64,000 nucleotides of DNA from Chrysaora quinquecirrha. Taxonomy: Eukaryota > Cnidaria > Scyphozoa > Semaeostomeae > Pelagiidae. Numbering within the stretch: position 1 is the stretch's first letter; every line of letters starts with the position of its first letter. Made by a program: the position numbers and the translations under genes. The notes under the pieces were generated by a model that worked only from the letters and a program-made list of their open reading frames with translations, was not told the DNA's origin and made no database searches. Location of the stretch: the NCBI GenBank assembly GCA_014526335.1, contig JACTAT010000051.1, forward strand, positions 2,704,411-2,768,410, given 5' to 3'. Shown in pieces: positions 40,959 to 53,237 of this stretch.

Positions 40959-41933
40959 ATTATATAATCTTTTTTATGAATTTTCATATGTATATAGAAT
41001 CTATAGAAAGAATTATTTCTCGTAACTCTTCAGGTTAACCTTGATAGTATTCTGTATTTTGTATTATTTGTTTAGCAGAGCCAAAGTTAGGCAACTTAGA
41101 ATTTCATATTTCATTCATCAGCTATTCAAGCGGGTTTTGTCACGTGCTTGTGGTTGCCGTTCATTGATTGGTCGATTTCAGAATTCAAACAAAAACATTT
41201 TTTGAAACATTTGAGCAAAATTCGCTTTCCTGTTTGGCCGTTTGGCCACGTCACCAAACATTGCTTGACAAGCAGAGTTTCCAAGACAATACTATCTGAA
41301 AATTTCAAATCCGTTTAAAACATTTTATGCTTGTCAAAAGACAAAATTGTTTGACAAGCTATTTCTTGTCACTTTGCTAAACGGTCAAACATTATGCTTC
41401 ATACAAGGATGTCAGGTGCAACAAACAAGCACTTCTTGTCAAACATTTGATTGTGAAACATGATCATTTAACCAAAGTGATTCAAAGCAAAATTATGTTT
41501 CTAGTAAATTTTGTTTTTTACGAGAAATTGTATCCTCTAGGAACAGAAAGCATTTCTTTTTCCCATTATAAAATAAAACTTTGTAGTAAGTCTACAGTAA
41601 ATTCACAAGTTTGAAATTTAGAAAATTAAACGGACTTTTTAGTATTTATGTCTCATTTCTTGAAATATACTGATTTTGTTATTAGCAGACAATTTTTAAA
41701 AACTTTACTTATGAAGTCCTGATATTTTTTTCTTTCTCAATTGGTAGTTTATCCGTTTTCCAAGCGAAATGGTTCACTCTGTTAGTCAACAGACTTTAAT
41801 CAACATAAAGAACATTACTTTTCCGTCCAGTTGAGAAGCAAATAAATTGTATTCGCCTATCTTTAACACTTATTTTTTCATGAATTCAAATCCTAAAATC
41901 CTTTGTTGTCTTGCTTATTGAGAATTTCTGCAA
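40959..41933. other. PKC 3' flank
   Basis: Probable 3' UTR followed by a second copy of the GACAAGCA repeat (about 41130-41490) and AT-rich DNA up to the satellite. AATAAA at 41573-41578, about 615 nt after the stop, is a candidate poly(A) signal. Confidence 0.5.
41130..41490. repeat. Dispersed repeat with GACAAGCA motifs, copy 2
   Basis: Shares GTTTGGCCACGTCAC, AAACATTGCTTGACAAGCAG and CGGTCAAACATTATG with the copy at 35.63-35.88 kb. Confidence 0.6.
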
Positions 41934-44900
41934 AAACATTTTCCCAAAAACCGCCAAAAAGGCAAGTCTATAGCCTTGCCAAGTGGCTAAAAATCGGCCA
42001 AAATCAGGGGTTTTGAAAACTTGCTTTTTTCTTCAAAAATATTTAGTAAAACCTCCTAAATACCCCCTGAATAGACTCTAAAGGGTAAATAAGGTGTTTT
42101 TCTAGCAAATTGGGAGATATTTGAGTGAAAAAATTATTCCCCAAAAATGGCGAAAGAAGTAAGTCTATAGCCTTGCCAAATTGCCAAAAATCGGCCAAAA
42201 TAAGGGGTTTTAAAAACTTGCTTTTTTCATCCAAAATATTTAGTAAAACCTCCTAAATACCCCCTGAATAGACTCTAAGGGGTGAATAAGGTGTTTTTCT
42301 AGCAAATTGGGAAAAATTTGAGTGAAAAAATTATTCCCCAAAAATGGCCAAAAAGGTAAGTCTATAGCCTTGCCAAATTGCCAAAAATCGGCCAAAATCA
42401 GGGGTTTTAAAAACTTGCTTTTTTCTTCAAAAATATTTACTAAAACCTCCTAAATACCCCCTGAATAGACTCTAAGTGGTAAATAAGGTGTTTTTCTAGC
42501 AAATTGGGAGCAATTTGAGTGAAAAAATTATTCCCCAAAAATGACCAACAAGGTAAGTCTATAGCCTTGCCAAATTGCCAAAAATCGGCCAAAGTCAGAG
42601 GTTTTAAAAACTTTCTTTTTTCTTCAAAAATATTTAGTAAAACCTCCTAAATACCCCCTGAATAGACTCTAAGGGGTAAATAAGGTGTTTTTCTAGCAAC
42701 TTGGGAGCAATTTGAGTGAAAAATTTATTCCCCAAAAATGGCCAAAAAGGTAAGTCTATAGCCTTGTCAAATTGCCAAAAATCGGCCAAAATCAGGGGTT
42801 TTAAAAACTTGCTTTTTTCTTCAAAAATATTTAGTAAAACCTCCTAAAAACCCCCTGAATAGACTCTAAGTGGTAAATAAGGTGTTTTTCTAGCAAATTG
42901 GGAGCAATTTGAGTGAAAAAATTATTCCCCAAAAATGGCCAAAAAGGTAAGTCTATAGCCTTGCCAAATTGCCAAAAATCGGCCAAAATCAGGGGTTTTA
43001 AAAACTTGCTTTTTTCTTCCAAAATATTTAGTAAAACCTCCTAAATACCCCCTGAATAGACTCTAAGGGGTAAATAAGGTGTTTTTCTAGCAAATTGGGA
43101 GATATTTGAGTGAAAAAATTATTCCCCAAAAATGGCCAAAAAGGTAAGTCTATAGCCTTGCCAAATTGCCAAAAATCGGCCAAAATCAGGGGTTTTAAAA
43201 ACTTGCTTTTTTCTTCAAAAATATTTAGTAAAACCTCCTAAAAACCCCCTGAATAGACTCTAAGTGGTAAATAAGGTGTTTTTCTAGCAAATTGGGAGCA
43301 ATTTGAGTGAAAAAATTATTCCCCAAAAATGGCCAAAAAGGTAAGTCTATAGCCTTGCCAAATTGCTAAAAATCGGCCAAAATCAGGGGTTTTAAAAACT
43401 TGCTTTTTTCTTCCAAAATATTTAGTAAAACCTCCTAAATATCCCCTGAATAGACTCTAAGGGGTAAATAAGGTGTTTTTCTAGCAAATTGGGAAAAATT
43501 TTAGTGAAAAAATTATTCCCCAAAAATGGGGAAAGAGGTAAGTCTATAGCCTTGCCAAATTGCCAAAAATCGGCCAAAATCTGGGGTTTTAAAAACTTGC
43601 TTTTTCTTCAAAAATATTTAGTAAAACCTCCTAAAAACCCCCTGAATAGACTCTAAGTGGTAAATAAGGTGTTTTTCTAGCAAATTGGGAGCAATTTGAG
43701 TGAAAAAATTATTCCCCAAAAATGGCCAAAAAGGTAAGTCTATAGCCTTGCCAAATTGCCAAAAATCGGCCAAAATCAGGGGTTTTAAAAACTTGCTTTT
43801 TTCTTCCAAAATATTTAGTAAAACCTCCTAAATATCCCCTGAATAGACTCTAAGGGGTAAATAAGGTGTTTTTCTAGCAAATTGGGAAAAATTTGAGTGA
43901 AAAAATTATTCCCCAAAAATGGCGAAAGAGGTAAGTCTATAGCCTTGCCAAATTGCCAAAAATCGGCCAAAATCAGGGTTTTAAAACTTGCTTTTTCTTC
44001 AAAAATATTGAGTAAAACCTCCTAAGTACCCCCTGAATAGACTCTAAGGGGTAAATAAGGTGTTTTTCTAGCAAATTGGGAAAAATTTGAGTGAAAAAAT
44101 TATTCCCCAAAAATGGCGAAAGAGGTAAGTCTATAGCCTTGCCAAATTGCCAAAAATCGGCCAAAATCAGGGGTTTTAAAAACTTGCTTTTTTCTTCAAA
44201 AATATTGAGTAAAACCTCCTAAGTACCCCCTGAATAGACTCTAAGGGGTAAATAAGGTGTTTTTCTAGCAAATTGGGAAAAATTTGAGTGAAAAAATTAT
44301 TCCCCAAAAATGGCCAAAAAGGTAAGTCTATAGCCTTGCCAAATTGCCAAAAATCGGCCAAAATCAGGGGTTTTAAAAACTTGCTTTTTTCTTCAAAAAT
44401 ATTGAGTAAAACCTCCTAAATACCCCCTGAATAGACTCTAAGGGGTAAATAAGGTGTTTTTCTAGCAAATTTGGAGCAATTTGAGTGAAAAAATTATTCC
44501 CCAAAAATGGCCAAAAAGGTAAGTCTATAGTCTTGCCAAATTGCCAAAAATCGGCCAAAATCAGGGGTTTTAAAAACTTTCTTTTTTCTTCAAAAATATT
44601 TAGTAAAACCTCCTAAATACCCCCTGAATAGACTCTAAGGGGTAAATAAGATGTTTTTCTAGCAAATTGGGAGTAATTTGAGTGAAAAATTATTCCCCAA
44701 AAATGGCCAAAAGGTAAGTCTATAGCCTTGCCAAATTGCCAAAAATCGGCCAAAATCAGGGGTTTTAAAAACTTGCTTTTTTCTTCAAAAATATTGAGTA
44801 AAACCTCCTAAATACCCCCTGAATAGACTCTAAGGGGTAAATAAGGTGTTTTTCTAGCAAATTGGGAAAAATTTGAGTGAAAAAATTATTCCCCAAAAAT

Positions 44901-47900
44901 GGCTAAAAAGGTAAGTCTTTTGCCTTGCCAAATTGCCAAAAATCGGCCAAAATCAGGGGTTTTAAAAACTTGCTTTTTTCTTCAAAAATATTTAGTAAAA
45001 CCTCCTAAATACCCCCTGAATAGACTCTAAAGGGTAAATAAGGTATTTTTCTAGCAAATTGGCAAAAATTTGAGTGAAAAAATTATTCCCCAAAAATGGC
45101 CAAAAAGGTAAGTCTATAGCCTTGCCAAATTGCCAAAAATTGGCCAAAATCAGGGGTTTTAAAAACTTGCTTTTTTCTTCAAAAATATTTAGTAAAACCT
45201 CCTAAATACCCCCTGAATAGACTCTAAGGGGTAAATAAGGTGTTTTTCTAGATAATCGGGAGCAATTTGAGTGAAAAAATTATTCCCCAAAAATGGCCAA
45301 AAAGGTAAGTCTATAGCCTTGCCAAATTGCCAAAAATCGGCCAAAATCAGGGGTTTTAAAAACTTTCTTTTTTCTTCAAAAATATTTAGTAAAACCTCCT
45401 AAATACCCCCTGAATAGACTCTAAGGGGTAAATAAGATGTTTTTCTAGCAAATTGGGAGCAATTTGAGTGAAAAATTTATTCCCCAAAAATGGCCAAAAA
45501 GGTAAGTCTATAGCCTTGCCAAATTGCCAAAAATCGGCCAAAATCAGGGGTTTTAAAAACTTGCTTTTTTCTTCAAAAATATTTAGTAAAACCTCCTAAA
45601 TACCCCCTGAATAGACTCTAAAGGGTAAATAAGGTATTTTTCTAGCAAATTGGGAAAAATTTGAGTGAAAAAATTATTCCCCAAAAATGGCCAAAAAGGT
45701 AAATCTATAGCCTTGCCAAATTGCCAAAAATCGGCCAAAATCAGGGTTTTAAAACTTGCTTTTTCTTCAAAATATTTAGTAAAACCTCCTAAATACCCCT
45801 GAATAGACTCTAAAGGGTAAATAAGGTATTTTTCTAGCAAATTGGGAAAAATTTGAGTGAAAAATTATTCCCCAAAATGGCCAAAAGGTAAATCTATAGC
45901 CTTGCCAAATTGCCAAAAATTGGCCAAAATCAGGGGTTTTAAAAACTTGCTTTTTTCTTCAAAAATATTTAGTAAAACCTCCTAGATACCCCTTGAATAG
46001 ACTAAAAAGGGGTAAATAAGGTGTTTTTCTAGCAAATTGGGAGCAATTTGAGTGAAAAAATTATTCCCCAAAAATGGCCAAAAAGGTAAGTCTATCGCCT
46101 TGCCAAATTGCCAAAAATCGGCCAAAATCAGGGGTTTTAGAAACTTGCTTTTTTCTTCAAAAATATTTAGTAAAATCTCCTAAATACCCCCTGAATAGAC
46201 TCTAAGTGGTAAATAAGGTGTTTTTTTAGCAAATTGGGAGCAATTTGAGTGAAAAAATTATTCCCCAAAAATGGCCGAAAAGTTAAGTCTATAGCCTTGC
46301 CAAATTGCCAAAAATCGGCCAAAATCAGGGGTTTTAAAAACTTGCTTTTTTCTTCAAAAATATTTAGTAAAACCTCCTAAATACCCCCTGAATAGACTCT
46401 AAGGGGTAAATAAGGTGTTTTTCTAGCAAATTGGGAGCGAATTGAGTGAAAAAATTATTCCCCAAAAATGGCCAAAAAGGTAAGTCTATAGCCTTGCCAA
46501 ATGGCCAAAACTCGGCAAAAATCAGGGGTTTTAAAAACTTGATTTTTTCTTCAAAACATTTAGTAAAGCCTCCTAAATACCCCCTAAATCGCCTCTAGGG
46601 GGTAAATAAGGTGTTTTTCTAGCAAATTGGGAAAAATTTGAGTGAAAAAATTATTCCCCAAAAATGGCGAAAGAGGAAAGTCTATAGCCTTGCCAAATTG
46701 CCAAAAATCGGCCAAAATCAGGGGTTTTAAAAACTTGCTTTTTTCTTCAAAAATATTTAGTAAAACCTCCTAAAGACCCCCTGAATAGACTCTAAGGGGT
46801 AAATAAGGTGTTTTTCTAGCAAATTTGGAGCAATTTGAGTGAAAAAATTATTCCCCAAAAATGGCCAAAAAGGTAAGTCTATAGTCTTGCCAAATTCCCA
46901 AAAATCGGCCAAAATCAGGGGTTTTAAAAACTTTCTTTTTTCTTCAAAAATATTTAGTAAAACCTCCTAAATACCCCCTGAATAGACTCTAAGGGGTAAA
47001 TAAGATGTTTTTCTAGCAAATTGGGAGCAATTTGAGTGAAAAATTATTCCCCAAAATGGCCAAAAGGTAAGTCTATAGCCTTGCCAAATTGCCAAAATGG
47101 GCCAAAATCAGGGTTTTAAAACTTGCTTTTTCTTCAAAAATATTGAGTAAAACCTCCTAAATACCCCCTGAATAGACTCTAAGGGGTAAATAAGGTGTTT
47201 TTCTAGCAAATTGGGAAAAATTTGAGTGAAAAAATTATTCCCCAAAAATGGCTAAAAAGGTAAGTCTTTTGCCTTGCCAAATTGCCAAAAATCGGCCAAA
47301 ATCAGGGGTTTTAAAAACTTGCTTTTTTCTTCAAAAATATTTAGTAAAACCTCCTAAATACCCCCTGAAAAGACTCTAAAGGGTAAATAAGGTATTTTTC
47401 TAGTAAATTGGGAAAAATTTGAGTGAAAAAATTATTCCCCAAAAATGGCCAAAAAGGTAAGTCTATAGCCTTGCCAAATTGCCAAAAATCGGCCAAAATC
47501 AGGGGTTTTAAAAACTTGCTTTTTTCTTCAAAAATATTTAGTAAAACCTCCTAAATACCCCCTGAATAGACTCTAAGGGGTAAATAAGGTGTTTTTCTAG
47601 CAAATGGGGAGCAATTTGAGTGAAAAAATTATTCACCAAAAATGGCCGAAAAGGTAAGTCTATAATCTTGCCAAATTGCCAAAAATCGGCCAAAATCAGG
47701 GGTTTTAAAAACTTGCTTTTTTCTTCAAAAATATTTAGTAAAACCTCCTAAATACCCCCTGAATAGACTCTAAAGGGTAAATAAGGTATTTTTCTAGCAA
47801 ATTGGGAAAAATTTGAGTGAAAAAATTATTCCCCAAAAATGGCCAAAAAGGTAAGTCTATAGCCTTGCCAAATTGCCAAAAATTGGCCAAAATCAGGGGT

Positions 47901-49140
47901 TTTAAAAACTTGCTTTTTTCTTCAAAAATATTTAGTAAAACCTCCTAGATACCCCTTGAATAGACTAAAAAGGGGTAAATAAGGTGTTTTTCTAGCAAAT
48001 TGGGAGCAATTTGAGTGAAAAAATTATTCCCCAAAAATGGCCAAAAAGGTAAGTCTATAGCCTTACCAAATTGCCAAAAATCGGCCAAAATCAGGGGTTT
48101 TAAAAACTTGCTTTTTTCTTCAAAAATATTTAGTAAAACCTCCTAAATACCCCCTGAATAGACTCTAAGGGGTAAATAAGGTGTTTTTCTAGCAAATGGG
48201 GAGCAATTTGAGTGAAAAAATTATTCCCCAAAAATGGCCGAAAAGGTAAGTCTATAGCCTTGCCAAATTGCCAAAAATCGGCCAAAATCAGGGGTTTTAA
48301 AAACTTGCTTTTTTCTTCAAAAATATTTAGTAAAACCTCCTAAATACCCCCTGAATAGACTCTAAAGGGTAAATAAGGTATTTTTCTAGCAAATTGGGAA
48401 AAATTTGAGTGAAAAAATTATTCCCCAAAAATGGCCAAAAAGGTAAGTCTATAGCCTTGCCAAATTGCCAAAAATTGGCCAAAATCAGGGGTTTTAAAAA
48501 CTTGCTTTTTTCTTCAAAAATATTTAGTAAAACCTCCTAGATACCCCTTGAATAGACTAAAAAGGGGTAAATAAGGTGTTTTTCTAGCAAATTGGGAGCA
48601 ATTTGAGTGAAAAAATTATTCCCCAAAAATGGCCAAAAAGGTAAGTCTATAGCCTTGCCAAATTGCCAAAAATCGGCCAAAATCAGGGGTTTTAAAAACT
48701 TGCTTTTTTCTTTAAAAATACTTAGTAAAGCCTCCTAAATACCCCTTGAATAGACTCTAAGGATTAAATAAGGTGTTTTCTAGCAAATTGGGAGCAATTT
48801 GAGTGAAAAAATTATTCCCCAAAAATGGCCAAAAAGGTAAGTCTATAGCCTTGCCAAATTGCCAAAAATCGGCCAAAATCAGGGGTTTTAAAAACTTGCT
48901 TTTTTCTTCAAAAATATTTAGTAAAACCTCCTAAATACCCCCTGAATAGACTCTAAGTGGTAAATAAGGTGTTTTTCTAGCAAATTGGGAGCAATTTGAG
49001 TGAAAAAATTATTCCCCAAAAATGGCCGAAAAGTTAAGTCTATAGCCTTGCCAAATTGCCAAAAATCGGCCAAAATCAGGGGTTTTAAAAACTTACTTTT
49101 TTCTTCAAAAATATTTAGTAAAACCTCCTAAATACCCCCT

Positions 49141-52100
49141 GAATAGACTCTAAGGGGTAAATAAGGTGTTTTTCTAGCAAATTGGGAGCGAATTGAGTGA
49201 AAAAATTATTCCCCAAAAATGGCCAAAAAGGTAAGTCTATAGCCTTGCCAAATGGCCAAAAATCGGCAAAAATCAGGGGTTTTAAAAACTTGATTTTTTC
49301 TTCAAAATATTTAGTAAAGCCTCCTAAATACCCCCTAAATCGCCTCTAGGGGGTAAACAAGGTGTTTTTCTATCAAACTGGGACCAATTTGAGTGAAAAA
49401 ATTATTCCCCAAAAACGGCCAAAAAGGTAAGTCTATAGCCTTGCCAAATGGCCAAAAATCGGCAAAAATCAGGGGTTTTAAAAACTTGATTTTTTCTTCA
49501 AAATATTTAGTAAAGCCTCCTAAATACCCCCTAAATCGCCTCTAGGGGGTAAACAAGGTGTTTTTCTAGCAAATTGGGAGCAATTTGAGTGAAAAAATTA
49601 TTCCCCAAAAATGGCCAAAAAGGTAAGTCTATAGCCTTGCCAAATGGCCAAAAATCGGCCAAAATCAGGGGTTTTAAAAACTTGCTTTATTCTTCAAAAA
49701 TATTTAGTTAAACCTCCCAAATCCCTCCTGAATAGCCTCTAGGCAGTAAATAGGGTGTTTTTCTATCAATTTGGGACCAATTTGGGTGAAAAAATTATTC
49801 CCCAAAAATGGCCAAAAAGGTAAGTCTATAGCCTTGCCAAATTGCCAAAAATCGGCCAAAATCATGGGTTTTAAAACTTGCTTTTTCTTCAAAATATTTA
49901 GTAAAACCTCCTTAATACCCCTGAATAGTCTCTAAGGGGTAAATAAGGTGTTTTTCTAGCAAATTGGGAGCAATTTGAGTGAAAAAATTATTCCCCAAAA
50001 ATGGCCGAAAAGTTAAGTCTATAGCCTTGCCAAATTGCCAAAAATCGGCCAAAATCAGGGTTTTAAAACTTGCTTTTTCTTCAAAATATTTAGTAAAACC
50101 TCCTAAATACCCCCTGAATAGACTCTAAGGGGTAAATAAGGTGTTTTTCTAGCAAATTGGGAGCGAATTGAGTGAAAAAATTATTCCCCAAAAATGGCCA
50201 AAAAGGTAAGTCTATAGCCTTGCCAAATGGCCAAAAATCGGCAAAAATCAGGGGTTTTAAAAACTTGATTTTTTCTTCAAAAGAATTTAGTAAAACCTCC
50301 TAAATACCCCCTGAATAGACTCTAAGGGGTAAATAAGGTGTTTTTCTAGCAAATTGGGAGCAATTTGAGTGAAAAAATTATTCCCCAAAAATCGCCAAAA
50401 AGGTAAGTCTATAGCCTTGCCAAATGGCCAAAAATCGGCAAAAATCAGGGGTTTTAAAAACTTGCTTTTTTCTTCGAAAATATTTAGTGAAACCTCCTAA
50501 ATTCCCCCCTGAATAGCCTCTAACGGGTAAATAAGGTGTTTTTCTAGCAAATTGGGAGCAACTTGAGTGGAAAAATTATTCCCCTAAAATGGCCAAAAAG
50601 GTAAGTCTATAGCCTTGCCTAAAGGCAAATAATCGGCCAAAATCAGGGGTTTTGAAAACTTGCTTTTTTCTTTAAAAATATTTAGTAAAACCTCCTAAAT
50701 ACCCCCCTGAATAGCCTCTAACGGGTAAATAAGGTGTTTTTCTATCAAACTGGGACCAATTTGAGTGAAAAAATTATTCCCCTAAAATGGCCAAAAAGGT
50801 AAGTCTATAGCCTTGCCAAATTGCAAAAAATCGGCCAAAATCAGGTAATTTAAAACTTGCTTTTTCTTCGAAAATATTCAGTAAAACCTCCTAAATATCC
50901 CCTGAATAGCCTCTAGAGGTAAATAAGGTGTTTTTCTAGCAAATTGGGAGCAATTTGAGTGAAAAAATTATTCCCCAAAAATTGCCAAAAAGGTAAGTCT
51001 ATAGCCTTGCCAAATTGCCAAAAAACATCCAAAATCAGGGGTTTTAAAAACTTGCTTTTTTCTTCAAAAATACTTAGTAAAGCCTCCTAAATACCCCCTG
51101 AATAGACTCTAAGGATTAAATAAGGTGTTTTTCTAGCAAATTGGGAGCAATTTGAGTGAAAAAATTATTCCCCAAAAATGGCCAAAAAGGTAAGTCTATA
51201 GCCTTGCCAAATTGCCAAAAATCGGCCAAAATCAGGGGTTTTAAAAACTTGCTTTTTTCTTCAAAAATATTTAGTAAAACCTCCTTAATACCCCATGAAT
51301 AGACTCTAAGGGGTAAATATGGTGTTTTTCTAGCAAATTGGGAGCGATTTGAGTGAAAAAATTATTCCCCAAAAATGGCCAAAAAGGTAAGTCTATAGCC
51401 TTGCCAAATTGCAAAAAATCGGCCAAAATCAGGTGTTTAAAAAACTTGCTTTTTTCTTCGAAAATATTCAGTAAAACCTCCTAAATATCCCCTGAATAGC
51501 CTCTAAGGGGTAAATAAGGTGTTTTTCTAGCAAATTGGGAGCAATTTGAGTGAAAAAATTATTCCCCAAAAATTGCCAAAAAGGTAAGTCTATAGCCTTG
51601 CCAAATTGCCAAAAAACAGCCAAAATCAGGGGTTTTAAAAACTTGCTTTTTTCTTCAAAAATATTTAGTAAAACCTCCTAAATACCCCCTGAATAGACTC
51701 TAAGGGGGTAAATAAGGTGTTTTTCTAGCAAATTGGGAGCGAATTGAGTGAAAAAATTATTCCCCAAAAATGGCCAAAAAGGTAAGTCTATAGCCTTGCC
51801 AAATGGCTAAAAATCGGCAAAAATCAGGTGTTTTAAAAACTTGCTCTTTTCTTCAAAAATATTTAGTAAAACCTCCTAAATACCCTCTAAATAGACTCTT
51901 GGGGGGTAAACAAGGTGTTTTTCTATCAAACTGGGACCAATTTGAGTGAAAAAACTATTCCCCAAAAATGGCCAAAAAGGTAAGTCTATAGCCTTGCCTA
52001 AAGGCAAAAAATCGGCCAAAATCAGGGGTTTTGAAAACTTGCTTTTTTCTTCAAAAATATTTAGTAAAACCTCCTAAATACCCCCCTGAATAGCCTCTAA

Positions 52101-53237
52101 CGGGTAAATAAGGTGTTTTTCTGTCAAACTGGGACCAATTTGAGTGAGATAATTTTACCTAAAAAATCGCCAAAAAGGTAAGCCTATTGCCTTGCCAAAT
52201 TGCAAAAAATGGGCCAAAATATTTAGTAAATCGTCCTAAATACCCCCTGAATAGACTCTAAGGGGGTAAATACGTTGTTTTTCTAGCAAATTGGGAGCAA
52301 TTTGAGTGAAAAAATTATTCCCCAAAAATGGCCAAAAAGGTAAGTCTATAGCCTTGCCAAATTGCAAAAAATCGGCCAAAATCAGGGGTTTTAAAAACGT
52401 GCTTTTTTCTTCGAAAATATTTAGTAAAACCTCCTAAATATCCCCTGAATAGCCTCTAAGGGGTAAATAAGGTCTTTTTCTAGCAAATTGGGAGCAATTT
52501 GAGTGAAAAAATTATTCCCCAAAAATTGCCAGAAAGGTAAGTCTATAGCCTTGCCAAATTGCCAAAAAACAGCCAAAATCAGGGGTTTTAAAAACTTGCT
52601 TTTTTCTTCGAAAATATTTAGTAAAACATCCTAAATATCCCCTGAATAGCCTCTAAGAGGTAAATAAGGTGTTTTTCTAGCAAATTGGGAGCAATTTGAG
52701 TGAAAAAATTATCCCCCAAAAATGGCCAAAAAGGTATGTCTATAGCCTTGCCAAATTGCAAAAAATCGGCCAAAATCAGGGGTTTTAAAAACTTGCTTTT
52801 TTCTTCGAAAATACTTAGTAAAACCTCCTAAATATCCCCTGAATAGCCTCTAAGGGGTAAATAAGGTGTTTTTCTAGCAAATTGGGAGCAATTTGAGTGA
52901 AAAAATTATTCCCCAAAAATTGCCAAAAAGGTAAGTCTATAGCCTTGCCAAATTGCCAAAAAACGGCCAAAATCAGGGTTTTCAAAATTCTCTTTTTTCT
53001 TCAAAAATATTTAGTAAATCCTCCTGAATACCCGCTGAAAAGCCTCTACGCGGTAAATAAGGTGTTTTTCTATCAAATTGGGACCAATTTGAGTGAAAAA
53101 TTTATTCCCCAAAAATCGCCAAAAAGGTATGTCTATAGCCTTGCCTAAAGGCCAAAAATCGGCCAAAATCAGGGGTTTTAAAAACATGCTTTTTTCTTCA
53201 AAAATATTTAGTAAAACCTCCTAAATACCCCCTGAAT
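49141..53237 (+). repeat. Higher-order satellite unit A (about 4.1 kb)
   Basis: About 21 monomers whose private variants recur in the same order in unit B. Examples: CTTGCTTTATTCTTC at 49681 and 53771, the deletion monomer GGGCCAAAATATTTAG near 52213 and 56311, and GAGTGAGATAATTTTACC at 52142 and 56241. Confidence 0.9.
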
